Both the position numbers and the translations under genes were made by a program. A DNA stretch of 64,000 bases from Methylomagnum ishizawai (GTDB lineage: Bacteria; Pseudomonadota; Gammaproteobacteria; Methylococcales; Methylococcaceae). Location of the stretch: contig NZ_AP019783.1 of NCBI RefSeq assembly GCF_019670005.1, positions 2,258,150 through 2,322,149 on the forward strand. Direction: 5' to 3'. Shown here in pieces: positions 25,794-34,496 of this stretch. How positions within the stretch are numbered: position 1 is the stretch's first letter; the number at the start of each line of letters is the position of its first letter. Below the pieces are notes generated by a model. That model had not been told where the DNA came from, did not search any database, and saw only the letters and a list, made by a program, of their open reading frames with translations.

Positions 25794-27455
25794 ATGAAAC
25801 GCGGACGTATTCCGGCCTCCATCCTGGGCCTTTTAGCAGTGCTCGGCCAAGGCCATTGCGGGGCGGTACAGACCGAACCCGCGAACTGCGTGGACCCTTG
25901 GGCACCGATCACCTATCCCGCCAACGCCCCTGGCAACAATGGCGTGACGGCGGTGGAGGCGGTGCGCTTTTTGAACCAGGCCACGTTCGGTTCGACCCAG
26001 CGTGACATCGACCATCTGAAGCGTATGTCGCTCCCGGCGTGGATAAAGGAACAATACGGCCTGGATGCCTCCTGCCACCTCGCCACGCTGAATCAAACCC
26101 AGAACAACAGCAGCCGGGAAAACCGCATGGAAGTCTGGTGGCGGCTGGCCGTGCGGGCACCGGACCAATTGCGGCAGCGGGTGGCGTTCGCGCTGTCGGA
26201 AATCTTCGTGGTGTCGGAGCGCAATTCCGGCATTCCCCAGAACGCCCTGGCCGTTTACTACGACGTGTTGGTCCGCAACGCCTTCGGCAATTTCCGGGAT
26301 ATCCTGGAACGGGTCACGTTGTCGCCGGCGATGGGCCGCTTCCTGTCCATGCTCGGCAATCAAAAGCCCGACCCCCTGCTCGGGATCCGCGCCGATGAGA
26401 ACTACGCCCGCGAGGTGATGCAATTGTTCACCATCGGCCTGGTGCGCCTGGACCCGCAGGGCCTGCCCCTGCTCCAGGATGGCCAACCGATACCGACCTA
26501 TACCCAGGCCGAGGTGGAAGGACTCGCGCGGGTGTTCACCGGCTGGACCTGGGGCGATTCGCTTTACTTTACCGATGGCGACGACTGGCGGATTGGGATG
26601 CGGGCCTTTGGCGATTATCACGACCGGAACGCGAAAACCATCCTCGATCAAGTCCGGGTGCCGGCGCGTGGCACGGCGGCCTCCGATCTCAAGCTGGCGC
26701 TGGATACGATCTTCAATCATCCCAACGTCGGCCCCTTCATCGGGCGGCAACTGATCCAGCGCCTGGTGACCAGCAACCCCTCTCCGGCCTATGTCGGACG
26801 GGTGGCGGCCAAGTTCAACGACAACGGCCAGGGCGTGCGCGGCGACATGAAGGCGGTGATCGAAGCCATCCTGTTGGACGACGAGGCCCGGCGCGGCCCG
26901 GCGGCCAACGCGAATTTCGGGAAGCTGCGCGAACCGCTCCTGGTCATGGCGCATCTTTGGCGGGCCTTCAATGTGGCGCTGCCGGACGGCACCGTCCCCT
27001 ACCTGTATCCCGAGTCCAGCATCGGCCAAGCCCCGCTGTCGGCCCCCAGCGTGTTCAATTTCTTCCGGCCCGATTACGCGCCCAACGGGTCCATCAAGAA
27101 CAAGGGGCTGGTCGCCCCCGAGTTCCAGATGGTGACCGAGACCCAGAGTACCCAGCTCCACAACGAACTGTGGGGCCGTATCCAATGGTACTACTCGGGC
27201 AATCCCTACCTCGACCTCAATAATCTCCTGGTTGATATCGAAGCGCTGCGGGTCCGCGCCGCGAAACCCGCGACCCTGGTCGATTATCTCGATCAACTCC
27301 TCACCGGGAAACGCATGCCGGCGGCCGTCAAGAACAGCCTGGCGACCTACCTGACCAAGGTGGCGCTGGGCACCGGGGCCTCGGCGGGCACCCTACGGGC
27401 CTTGGACGCGCTGTACTTGGTGATTTCCTCGCCCTACTACCTTATCCAGACCTGA
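25794..27455 (+). CDS. Secreted DUF1800 family protein
   Basis: A 553-residue exported protein with a signal peptide (about 1-22, ILGLLAVLGQGHCGA). The DUF1800 domain covers almost the rest: FLNQATFGSTQRDI, RQRVAFALSEIFVVS, ENYAREVMQLFTIGL and FNFFRPDYAPNG are characteristic stretches. The biochemical role of DUF1800 is not established; such genes are nearly always paired with a DUF1501 gene, as here (16-base gap), suggesting that the two products work together outside the membrane. Full length for the family. Confidence 0.9.
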   Translation: MKRGRIPASILGLLAVLGQGHCGAVQTEPANCVDPWAPITYPANAPGNNGVTAVEAVRFLNQATFGSTQRDIDHLKRMSLPAWIKEQYGLDASCHLATLNQTQNNSSRENRMEVWWRLAVRAPDQLRQRVAFALSEIFVVSERNSGIPQNALAVYYDVLVRNAFGNFRDILERVTLSPAMGRFLSMLGNQKPDPLLGIRADENYAREVMQLFTIGLVRLDPQGLPLLQDGQPIPTYTQAEVEGLARVFTGWTWGDSLYFTDGDDWRIGMRAFGDYHDRNAKTILDQVRVPARGTAASDLKLALDTIFNHPNVGPFIGRQLIQRLVTSNPSPAYVGRVAAKFNDNGQGVRGDMKAVIEAILLDDEARRGPAANANFGKLREPLLVMAHLWRAFNVALPDGTVPYLYPESSIGQAPLSAPSVFNFFRPDYAPNGSIKNKGLVAPEFQMVTETQSTQLHNELWGRIQWYYSGNPYLDLNNLLVDIEALRVRAAKPATLVDYLDQLLTGKRMPAAVKNSLATYLTKVALGTGASAGTLRALDALYLVISSPYYLIQT

Positions 27456-27471
27456 CCGGGAGTTTTCCGCC

Positions 27472-28848
27472 ATGACCGCATCCAAACCCTGGACCCGCCG
27501 CGAGTTCCTGCGCGGCGGCCTGCTGTCCGCCGGCGCCCTGGGCGCCCTGGGTGCCCGCTCCGCCTTGGGGCTCCTGGCCGGGACCACGGCGGCCACCGCC
27601 GCCCCGGCCCGGGATTACCGCGCCCTGGTCTGCATCTTCCTGGCCGGTGGCAACGATGGATTCAACCTGTTGGTCCCGACCGATCCGGCGCGTTATGCCA
27701 TCTACGCCCAATCCCGCCGCAATCTCGCGCTGGCGGCCGATAAACTGCTGCCCCTGGCGGGGGTGTTGGCGGCCGACCAAAGCTATGGATTGCATCCCGC
27801 CACGCCCGGCCTGCGCGACCTGTTCGATGCAGGCCGGTTGGCGTTCGTCGTGAATAGCGGCACCTTGCTGCAACCGACCACCAAAAAGGACTACAAGGGC
27901 GGCATTTCGCTCCCGCCCCAGCTGTTTTCCCATAACGACCAGTCCGACCAATGGATGTCGGGCCAACCCGATGCGGCGCAAAAAGTCGGTTGGGGCGGCC
28001 TCATCGCCGACAAGCTGGCGAACGCCAATGGCGGCGTTCCCTTGCCGCCGGGGATTTCCGTGGCGGGCAACAACCTGTTCCAAACCGGCCAGGTGAAGTC
28101 CCCGTACAACATCGGTCCCGGCGGGGTCAACCGCTTGGCGGTGATCTCCAGCAACCCCGCCGACAACCGCAGCAACCTGTTCAAGAATATCCTGGACACC
28201 GCCGCCACTTCAGGCCGGCTGCTGCAAAAGGAATATGCGAAATCCATCAAGGCCGGCCTGGACCTGCAAGCCACCTTGAACAGCGCATTGCAGCAGGGCT
28301 CCATCGGTTCGGGATACTGGCCGGGCAACGGGCTGGCGGCCCAGTTGCAAATGGTGGCCCGGATCATCAGTATCCGGCAAACCCTGGGCGTCACCCGCCA
28401 GGTGTTTTTCACCACCCTCGGCAGTTGGGACACCCACGACGATCAACTCAACCGCCATGCCGATCTCCTGGGGCAGCTTTCATCGGCGGTTTCCAGCTTC
28501 CACGCGGCCATGGAGGAATTCGGCGTCGGCAGCGCGGTCACCAGCTTCACGATGTCCGATTTCGGCAGGACCCTGACTTCCAATGGCGATGGCACCGACC
28601 ATGGTTGGGGCAATATCCATTGCGTCGCCGGCGGGTCGGTGGTCGGGGGCACGCTTTACGGCCTCTTCCCCGACCTGACCTTGGACGGGCCCGACGATGC
28701 CGACTACGGGCGGCTGATCCCCACCACCTCCGTCGAGCAGTATGCCGCGACCTTGGCGCGTTGGTTCGGTGTGGGCGATGCCGACCTGGCCACGATCTTC
28801 CCGCACTTGAGCCGGTTCCCGGTGGCGAACCTCGGTTTCCTGGCCTGA
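27472..28848 (+). CDS. DUF1501 family protein with Tat signal
   Basis: A 458-residue protein with a clear twin-arginine signal (TRREFLRGGLLSAGALGALGA), so it is exported folded, possibly with a bound metal. The body shows DUF1501 features: CIFLAGGNDGFNLLVP, a central FFTTLGSWDTHDDQLNRHADLL and TMSDFGRTLTSNGDGTDHGWG (Asp/His residues reminiscent of the alkaline-phosphatase/sulfatase superfamily). It follows the DUF1800 gene by 16 bases and is its usual partner. The substrate is unknown. Confidence 0.9.
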   Translation: MTASKPWTRREFLRGGLLSAGALGALGARSALGLLAGTTAATAAPARDYRALVCIFLAGGNDGFNLLVPTDPARYAIYAQSRRNLALAADKLLPLAGVLAADQSYGLHPATPGLRDLFDAGRLAFVVNSGTLLQPTTKKDYKGGISLPPQLFSHNDQSDQWMSGQPDAAQKVGWGGLIADKLANANGGVPLPPGISVAGNNLFQTGQVKSPYNIGPGGVNRLAVISSNPADNRSNLFKNILDTAATSGRLLQKEYAKSIKAGLDLQATLNSALQQGSIGSGYWPGNGLAAQLQMVARIISIRQTLGVTRQVFFTTLGSWDTHDDQLNRHADLLGQLSSAVSSFHAAMEEFGVGSAVTSFTMSDFGRTLTSNGDGTDHGWGNIHCVAGGSVVGGTLYGLFPDLTLDGPDDADYGRLIPTTSVEQYAATLARWFGVGDADLATIFPHLSRFPVANLGFLA

Positions 28849-29209
28849 AGCCCGGCACGGGCACCTCGCGGCGGTGGTGCGGGCCCGGCGCTTGGACCGC
28901 CGCCCGGTTGCGCTTCGAGCTTGGAACCACCCCGCCTCCCGGCGCTTTGCCGAACGATCTTTTCGCAGGGGAATCCAAGCGGAAACAATGGCTTGATGTT
29001 GATGTACCCGCGAAGGGAAGGACTCTGGCATAATGTCCGACCAAGATGAGGTGGCGCGGGATTGCCCCCGGTGGCCCAATCCCGCGCCGGGAATTCGCGC
29101 CTCGTGCCCCAGGGCGCCGTTCCCCTTGGCCGGGCGGTTCACGGCCCTGCGTGATACCAGAGATATAAGCGATGCGGAATGCTGCGCCAGTCCTTAGGAT
29201 GCGAAAGCC
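28849..29209. other. Intergenic region before ffh, one hairpin
   Basis: No gene was found in these 361 bases. A perfect 12-bp stem GGCGCGGGATTG (29053-29064) / CAATCCCGCGCC (29077-29088) with a 12-base loop is the only strong structure; it may end the DUF1800/DUF1501 transcript. I looked for the 4.5S RNA motif because ffh follows, and did not find it. The ffh promoter must lie here, but no convincing -35/-10 pair was recognised. Confidence 0.45.
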
Positions 29210-30571
29210 ATGTTTGATAACTTAACCGAACGATTCACTCAATCCCTCAAGAAAATCCGCGGCCATGGCCGGCTGACCGAAACCAATATCCAAGAAACCC
29301 TGCGCGAAGTCCGCATGGCCCTCCTGGAAGCGGACGTGGCCCTGCCCGTGGTCAAGGATTTCATCGAGCACGTCAAAGACCGCGCCCTCGGCCAGGATGT
29401 GCAGGGGAGCCTCTCGCCCGGCCAAGCCTTCATCAAGATCGTCAACGAGGAACTCATCGCGGTGATGGGCCAGGCCCATGAAAAGCTGAGCCTCGCCACC
29501 CAGCCGCCCGCCGTGATCCTGATGGCCGGTCTCCAGGGCGCGGGCAAGACCACCACCGCCGCCAAGTTGGCCCGCTGGCTCAAGGAGAACGAGCGCCGTT
29601 CCGTCACCCTGGTCAGCGCCGACGTCTACCGTCCCGCCGCCATCGAGCAATTGAAGACCCTGGCGGGCGAGGTCGGGGCCGATTTCTTCCCCAGCGATCC
29701 CTCCCAAGACCCGGTCGATATCGCCAAGAACGCCCTGGAGCACGCCCGCAAGAAATATAAGGACGTGCTGATCGTCGATACCGCGGGCCGCCTCCACATC
29801 GACCAGGCGATGATGGACGAAATCCAGCGCATCCACGCCGCCGTCAAGCCCATCGAGACCCTGTTCGTGGTCGATTCCATGACCGGCCAGGACGCCGCCA
29901 ATACCGCCAAAGCCTTCGGCGACGCGCTGCCCTTGACCGGCGTGGTCCTGACCAAGACCGACGGCGACGCCCGCGGCGGCGCGGCGCTGTCGGTGCGCCA
30001 TATCACCGGGAAGCCGATCAAGTTCATGGGCGTGGGCGAAAAGACCGCCGCGCTGGAGCGCTTCCATCCCGACCGGGTCGCTTCCCGGATTTTGGGCATG
30101 GGCGACGTGCTGTCCTTGATCGAGGATGCCGAGCGCAAGATCGACAAGGAAAAAGCCGAGAAGCTGGTCAAGAAGATCGAGAAGGGCAAGACCTTCGACC
30201 TCAACGATTATTACGACCAGTTGCAGCAGCTCAAGAACCTGGGCGGCATTTCGGCGATGCTGGACAAGATGCCGGGCGGTGCCAGTGTGCCCCAGCATGT
30301 CCGCGACAAGATCAGCGACGACGAATGGGTCAGGCAGATCGTCATCATCGATTCGATGACCAAGCAGGAACGCTCGTCCCCGGATGTCATCAACACCTCG
30401 CGCAAGGCCCGCATCGCCAAGGGCTCCGGCACCGATGTGCAGGAGGTCAACAAGATGCTGAAGCAGTACGACCAGATGCAGAAGATGATGAAGAAGTTCA
30501 AGAAGGGCAACCTGATGAACATGATGCGCGGCATGAAGGGCAATGTGAACCGCGCCTTTGGCCGGGGTTGA
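29210..30571 (+). CDS. ffh: Signal recognition particle protein Ffh
   Basis: A 453-residue SRP54 GTPase that binds signal sequences through 4.5S RNA and delivers ribosomes to FtsY. The N domain (about 1-85), the G domain with GLQGAGKTTTAAKLA (P-loop, near 104-118), DTAGRLHID, TKTDGDARGG and GVGEKTAALERF, and the methionine-rich M domain (about 325-450, ending MQKMMKKFKKGNLMNMMRG) are all present. Full family length. Confidence 0.98.
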   Translation: MFDNLTERFTQSLKKIRGHGRLTETNIQETLREVRMALLEADVALPVVKDFIEHVKDRALGQDVQGSLSPGQAFIKIVNEELIAVMGQAHEKLSLATQPPAVILMAGLQGAGKTTTAAKLARWLKENERRSVTLVSADVYRPAAIEQLKTLAGEVGADFFPSDPSQDPVDIAKNALEHARKKYKDVLIVDTAGRLHIDQAMMDEIQRIHAAVKPIETLFVVDSMTGQDAANTAKAFGDALPLTGVVLTKTDGDARGGAALSVRHITGKPIKFMGVGEKTAALERFHPDRVASRILGMGDVLSLIEDAERKIDKEKAEKLVKKIEKGKTFDLNDYYDQLQQLKNLGGISAMLDKMPGGASVPQHVRDKISDDEWVRQIVIIDSMTKQERSSPDVINTSRKARIAKGSGTDVQEVNKMLKQYDQMQKMMKKFKKGNLMNMMRGMKGNVNRAFGRG

Positions 30572-30581
30572 GTCCCGGTCC

Positions 30582-30604
30582 GCCGGGCGGTTCAGCCGCC
30601 CGGC
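30582..30604. terminator. Bidirectional hairpin between ffh and the L,D-transpeptidase gene
   Basis: GCCGGGCGG (30582-30590) and CCGCCCGGC (30596-30604) form a perfect 9-bp stem with a 5-base loop exactly at the convergent junction; the stop codon of the minus-strand gene (30592-30594) lies in the loop. It can serve both converging transcripts, though it lacks a T-run. Confidence 0.6.
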
Positions 30605-31335
30605 TTCGCGAATCCCGCCAATTCCTTCCGCAATTCTTCGTAAAGCCCCGCCGTCCAGGCCGGGGCGTCTTCCGGTAGGCCCGTCCGGGGCTGGCCGCGC
30701 CAATCCCAAGGCCCGATCCACACTTTCACCCGCTCCGGGCCGGTCAGCGCCGCCAGGGTGAACAAATCCTCCGCCGCCGCGTCGCCCATGGCGAGGCAGC
30801 CCACCGACGCCGATTTGCCGTGGATCATGATGTCCGAGCCCAGGTCGCCGCGCCCGTCGCGCAGGCCCATCTTCCGGTCCCAGGCATTGGGATAATCCAG
30901 CTGCAAGGACACATGGAAGCGGCTGTTCGGATTGAGCAGGACCACCCGGTAGAGTCCTTCCGGCACCTGGCGGTCGCCTTCGCGCAATTTGGGACCGGCC
31001 CGGCCACTGGCCCCCTGGATGGGGTAATCCCGCACATGCCGCCAAGGACCGTCCGCGCTCCGGGCGAAGACTTCCAGGCGGCGCTCCTGTTTGAAGGCCA
31101 GGAAGGCCAACTCCCGCGGCGGGAAGGGCAGGCCCGCCGCCGTGAAATAGGGCTCCAGCCGGGTCCGGGCGTCCGCGCCGAACTGGGCCAGGCGTTGTTC
31201 CACCGTGTATTTTCCGTGCATGGCGAGGTCCAGCCTATCGAGGGCGATGGTGAAGAGGTCGCGGCCGGCCCAGGCCAGGGCCGCGCCGCCGAGCAGGGCC
31301 AAGGCCCGCAGGGTCCGCCGCCCACGGGCCGTCAT
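30592..31335 (-). CDS. L,D-transpeptidase family protein (YkuD domain, YafK-like)
   Basis: A 247-residue exported protein with an N-terminal signal/anchor (about 8-30, TLRALALLGGAALAWAG). The YkuD catalytic motif H-x(~6)-S-x-G-C appears as IMIHGKSASVGCLAMGD near residues 169-185, with the active cysteine. Members such as YafK/DpaA cut or form L,D-bonds in peptidoglycan or lipoprotein anchoring. Its start codon lies inside the 11-bp target duplication of the adjacent insertion sequence; before insertion it overlapped the stop of the metal-dependent hydrolase gene (ATGA), so it was the second gene of a two-gene operon and may now depend on other signals for expression. Confidence 0.85.
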   Translation of the reverse strand: MTARGRRTLRALALLGGAALAWAGRDLFTIALDRLDLAMHGKYTVEQRLAQFGADARTRLEPYFTAAGLPFPPRELAFLAFKQERRLEVFARSADGPWRHVRDYPIQGASGRAGPKLREGDRQVPEGLYRVVLLNPNSRFHVSLQLDYPNAWDRKMGLRDGRGDLGSDIMIHGKSASVGCLAMGDAAAEDLFTLAALTGPERVKVWIGPWDWRGQPRTGLPEDAPAWTAGLYEELRKELAGFAKPGG

Positions 31336-31340
31336 GCCCC

Positions 31341-32659
31341 CTTACATGTGTAGGTTTTCACGATGTGCCGGTAAGGATGACCAAGGTCGCTGCGTGATCT
31401 GTTATTGGAGCGGCTGGCCATGGCTCTGGGCGGGCTTTGCCCATTGGCAATGCCCGGCGCTCGAAGAGGGCCGCCAGGATCAAGGACCGGCCATGGAGGA
31501 AGATTCCGGCCAGGCGCCAGCGGCGTGCCTGTTGGCCCTGTTGGCGGGGCGAGCCTGGAAGGGCTGGGAAGGTGCGGGGGCTATTCCGGCCTCGGCTTCG
31601 CCGCCCACCGAGAGCAGCCACCAGGTGGCGAGGGCGATCGCCAGCCAGAGGCGTTCGGCCCGCTCGGGGTCCTCCATGCGGGTGTGCTGCCATTGCCAGC
31701 CGCCGCGCTTGGCTTTCTTGAAGCCCTGCTCGATCCAGCCGCGCAGGCCGTACCAGCAGGCTTCGGCGGCCTGCGGCGGCAGGTCGGTCAGGACCAGCCA
31801 AGGGTCCTTGTGGCCCTCGCCCCAGCAGGCCAGCAGGGTGCAGTCCAGGCGGGTCCGCCTGCCAGTGAACGCCGTTCCCCGCCCCTGCCAGCGGTCGCCG
31901 ACCTTCGGCACCAGCCGGGGGAACGGCCGCCAGTGGCACCATCCCTGGGGGCGGAAGGTCCCGCCCGAGTTCACCCGCAGCATCGGATGCCAGCCCAACG
32001 CCTGGATGCCCTCGAACAGCCACTTGGCGTAAAGCCCCCGGTCGGCGAGTGCCAGGACGGTCCACGAGGCTGGCACGACGCCCTTGAACTTCTCCAACAG
32101 GGCCAGCCACTCGGGCTTCCACGGATGCTTCTGTTCCGCCCTCAGCACCTTCCAGGCGACCGGCACCGCGCAGCCCCGGTAGAGCACGCTGACCGCCAAC
32201 ACCACGAACCGCTGCCCCAGGCTGGTCGCGTCCAGGGCCACCGCCAGCTGTTTCCCGTCCCAGCCTTCCAGGACCCAGCCCAGCCACGGCGCCCAGCACG
32301 CCTCCACCTCAAGCTCGCGGCGGCGCTTCCCCGCCTTGGCCTCCTTTTCCCGGTACACGTCGCGCAGCCGCTCCCGCACCGCCCCGGCCTCTTCGCCAAG
32401 CCGGCACGACCACCAGTCGGCCAGCGCCGAAAGGCTGCATGTGCCCACGATCACCATGCCCAGGCTCCATAGCGCCAGGCCCGCGACCATCGGCTTCGAC
32501 AGCCGGGGGAAGTGCGTGGCGATCTGCTCGTTCCATTGGTACAGTTCCGGTGGGCGGGACATGGCAGTTCCTCCGGTACAGGGTGCGTGTGTCGTTACCT
32601 TCCAATGTACCTCAACTCCTTGTCCCGCCTACCTTTTCTCAAAAACCTACCCCTGTAAG
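31341..32659 (-). mobile_element. IS4-type insertion sequence at an operon junction, 1,319 bp
   Basis: The ends are imperfect 21-bp inverted repeats: CTTACATGTGTAGGTTTTCAC at 31341 and, on the opposite strand, CTTACAGGGGTAGGTTTTTGA from 32659. An 11-bp direct repeat CGTCATGCCCC flanks it (31330-31340 and 32660-32670). It carries one transposase gene on the minus strand plus about 140 bases of noncoding DNA on its left side. The duplication contains both the start codon of the L,D-transpeptidase gene and the stop codon of the hydrolase gene. Confidence 0.92.
31480..32562 (-). CDS. IS4-family transposase of the second element
   Basis: A 360-residue DDE transposase. Catalytic positions are visible as D in VALDATSLGQRF, D in LALADRGLYAKWLF and E in YGLRGWIEQGFKKAK, where Y-(2)-R-(3)-E-(6)-K matches the IS4 signature exactly. 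A strong ribosome site GGAGGAA precedes the ATG at 32562. The sequence is unrelated at sight to the transposase at 6507-7835 outside these motifs, so the window holds two different IS4-group elements. It appears intact. Confidence 0.9.
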   Translation of the reverse strand: MSRPPELYQWNEQIATHFPRLSKPMVAGLALWSLGMVIVGTCSLSALADWWSCRLGEEAGAVRERLRDVYREKEAKAGKRRRELEVEACWAPWLGWVLEGWDGKQLAVALDATSLGQRFVVLAVSVLYRGCAVPVAWKVLRAEQKHPWKPEWLALLEKFKGVVPASWTVLALADRGLYAKWLFEGIQALGWHPMLRVNSGGTFRPQGWCHWRPFPRLVPKVGDRWQGRGTAFTGRRTRLDCTLLACWGEGHKDPWLVLTDLPPQAAEACWYGLRGWIEQGFKKAKRGGWQWQHTRMEDPERAERLWLAIALATWWLLSVGGEAEAGIAPAPSQPFQARPANRANRHAAGAWPESSSMAGP

Positions 32660-32661
32660 CG

Positions 32662-33429
32662 TCATGCCCCGCCCCCCAGGCCCAGCCAGCGTTTCAGCGT
32701 GCCGCCCAGGTTGTCGAACCAATGGCCGGCGTCGGGGATCAGCCAGGGTTTTTGTCCGGCATAATGGGCTTCCAGCTTGCTCCAGGTGCGGGCGCGGAAG
32801 CCTTCGGGCGAGGGCGCGGCGCTATAGACCATCACCACCGCCAGCGCCATCAACAAGGTGGCCCGCCAGTTCTTGAAACTGGCGGGTTTCAGGGCGGAGC
32901 CGAACGAGAGCTTGAGCCTGCGGTTCAGTAGGTCCACGCTGTACATCTCGTCCAGGACCAGATGCACCAGATAGCCCATGCCGATGAAAGCCCCGTGCAG
33001 CCATGCCAAGGCGTTCGGCCTGTCGAACAAATGCGCCGAAAGATCGACCGTGCAGAGCGCGAAGAACACCGCCGCCAGCACCGAATGGAAAATCCCCCGG
33101 TGGCGGGTGCAGGCGTTGAAGACTTCCAACACCCCGTAGCGCACCGCCAAGAACACCGCCAGCCAGATCGCCGCCAGTTCCAGGACGGTATATTTGCCCG
33201 CGAACTGGAACATGACCAGGAAGGCCAAGGCCAGGGCCAGCAGGTTGAAACCGATGCGGACCGGGACCGAGTGTTCGGAGTCGATATCGGGCAGGAGTCC
33301 GCCGAGCGTGCCGAGCGCCAGCAGGAGCGGGGTTTCCGGGTAGGAGACGGCCCCGGCCTTCATGCAGGCGATGGCGGCGAGGCCGCCGATGCCGGAGGCG
33401 GCGTAGAGATGGGTTTTGAAATTGGCCAT
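32662..33429 (-). CDS. Membrane-bound metal-dependent hydrolase (YdjM/DUF457 family)
   Basis: A 255-residue multi-pass protein. Family motifs are the N-terminal MANFKTHLYAASGIGGLAA (conserved H), LGGLLPDIDSEHS (D-x-D), RHRGIFHSVLAAVFF and GYLVHLVLDEMYSVDLLNR, the set of His/Asp residues that defines the LexA-regulated YdjM-like hydrolases. The substrate is unknown. The start at 33429 is chosen because longer frames upstream run through proline-rich noise. Its TGA lies in the target duplication of the insertion sequence and formerly overlapped the next gene's ATG. Confidence 0.82.
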   Translation of the reverse strand: MANFKTHLYAASGIGGLAAIACMKAGAVSYPETPLLLALGTLGGLLPDIDSEHSVPVRIGFNLLALALAFLVMFQFAGKYTVLELAAIWLAVFLAVRYGVLEVFNACTRHRGIFHSVLAAVFFALCTVDLSAHLFDRPNALAWLHGAFIGMGYLVHLVLDEMYSVDLLNRRLKLSFGSALKPASFKNWRATLLMALAVVMVYSAAPSPEGFRARTWSKLEAHYAGQKPWLIPDAGHWFDNLGGTLKRWLGLGGGA

Positions 33430-33580
33430 GAGCCGGGGTTGTCCCAGGGGAAGCGGGGAATTATCCGCTATTCCGGGCTGTTCCGGGGGGGGGGCTGGAT
33501 TGGGCGTGGGAACCGATCCACGGATGGCCGATTGGGGGGGAGGGTGGCCAGTCCGGGGGGGTTCCCACATAGCGCTGCTC

Positions 33581-33599
33581 ATATCGCTATAATCGATAT
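33581..33599. repeat. AT-rich palindrome enclosing a TATAAT
   Basis: ATATCG (33581-33586) and CGATAT (33594-33599) flank CTATAAT. This is the only AT-rich spot in the 214 bases between the DUF2878 and hydrolase genes, about 150 bases upstream of the hydrolase start. It may be an operator or part of a promoter; no matching -35 was identified. Confidence 0.35.
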
Positions 33600-33643
33600 A
33601 GACGCTCATCATACTACAGGTCGCGGCTTGGGTGCTGTGATTT

Positions 33644-34225
33644 TTATCCAAGCTTGGCGGGGATGGCCAGGGGTGTGCCGTCGCAAAGCCGGGCCAAGCG
33701 CAGCAGGAGCGGCAGTAAGGCCATGCCACCCAGGCCGAGGATGCCGATGGCGATTTCGGGATAGGGCAGGGTGATCGCGCCCAATCCACCGCCCGCGAGA
33801 TAGGCCAGGGGCATGGCGGTGGCACCGAGCAATGCGCCCAGCCAAGGCTGGTGCCGCAAACGCCGCAGCGCGCTATTGAGCGTGGTGGCCGATAGCATGG
33901 CGAGGGCCAGCGTCCAGGTCGGCGCCAGCCATTCCGCGTAGCCGTCCCCGGCGAAAACCACCAATCCCGCATCTTGCAAGGCGCTGTTCCAGAGCGCTCC
34001 CAGGAGCGTGGCGGCCACCACCAGGCGCAGTTCCCCGCCGGGCCGGGCCGCTTGGACGATATGTGCCACCGTGATCAGCAGCGCCAGGAAAATACCGCTC
34101 CAGGGATGGCCCGCCACGGCCCCCAGCACGCAAGCCGTCCAACCGGCTTGGAAGAAGGCCAGGTTGGAAAATATCCCGGTCCGGGCGGTGCCGACCGATC
34201 GCAGGAATTGGGGGTGTACGGCCAT
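33644..34225 (-). CDS. DUF2878 family inner-membrane protein
   Basis: A 193-residue hydrophobic protein with about six membrane segments. The opening LAFFQAGWTACVLGAVAGHPWSG fits the DUF2878 (YniB/TIGR-like) pattern of N-x-x-x-F-Q-x-x-W-x-x-C-V-L-G-A. No catalytic residues are evident and no function is known. GGAGG stands 5 bases before the ATG. It is on the same strand as the hydrolase and transpeptidase genes, 214 bases upstream. Confidence 0.65.
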   Translation of the reverse strand: MAVHPQFLRSVGTARTGIFSNLAFFQAGWTACVLGAVAGHPWSGIFLALLITVAHIVQAARPGGELRLVVAATLLGALWNSALQDAGLVVFAGDGYAEWLAPTWTLALAMLSATTLNSALRRLRHQPWLGALLGATAMPLAYLAGGGLGAITLPYPEIAIGILGLGGMALLPLLLRLARLCDGTPLAIPAKLG

Positions 34226-34496
34226 CGATGCCTCCTCGTGGGTTTTTCTAGGGATGGGGCAAGCCCGCCGGGGGCTGCCTATTAGGGTCCGCGCGGGGTG
34301 GTTGTCCGGGATGAATGACCGGCTTGACCGGGTGAAAGTTCAACATGGCCGGATAGCGGACGGGAGGTTTTGGAAACCGGGTTTCTCTGAGAAACTTGTG
34401 TTGCCCGCCGTTGACTAACGAGGCAAAGCACTTCTATTCGCAGGGGGATCCAGACCCGATCCTCCGAAGACCAACTTTGATCCATGGAATTCCGAT

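Noticed and set aside
28849-29209. 4.5S RNA gene next to ffh
   Set aside because: The conserved GGAAGGAAGCAG-type loop region was not found; only a single hairpin is present.
32662-33972. 436-residue form of the metal-dependent hydrolase with a long N-terminal extension
   Set aside because: The extra 181 residues are proline/serine-rich noise that overlaps the DUF2878 gene in another frame; the family N-terminus begins at 33429.
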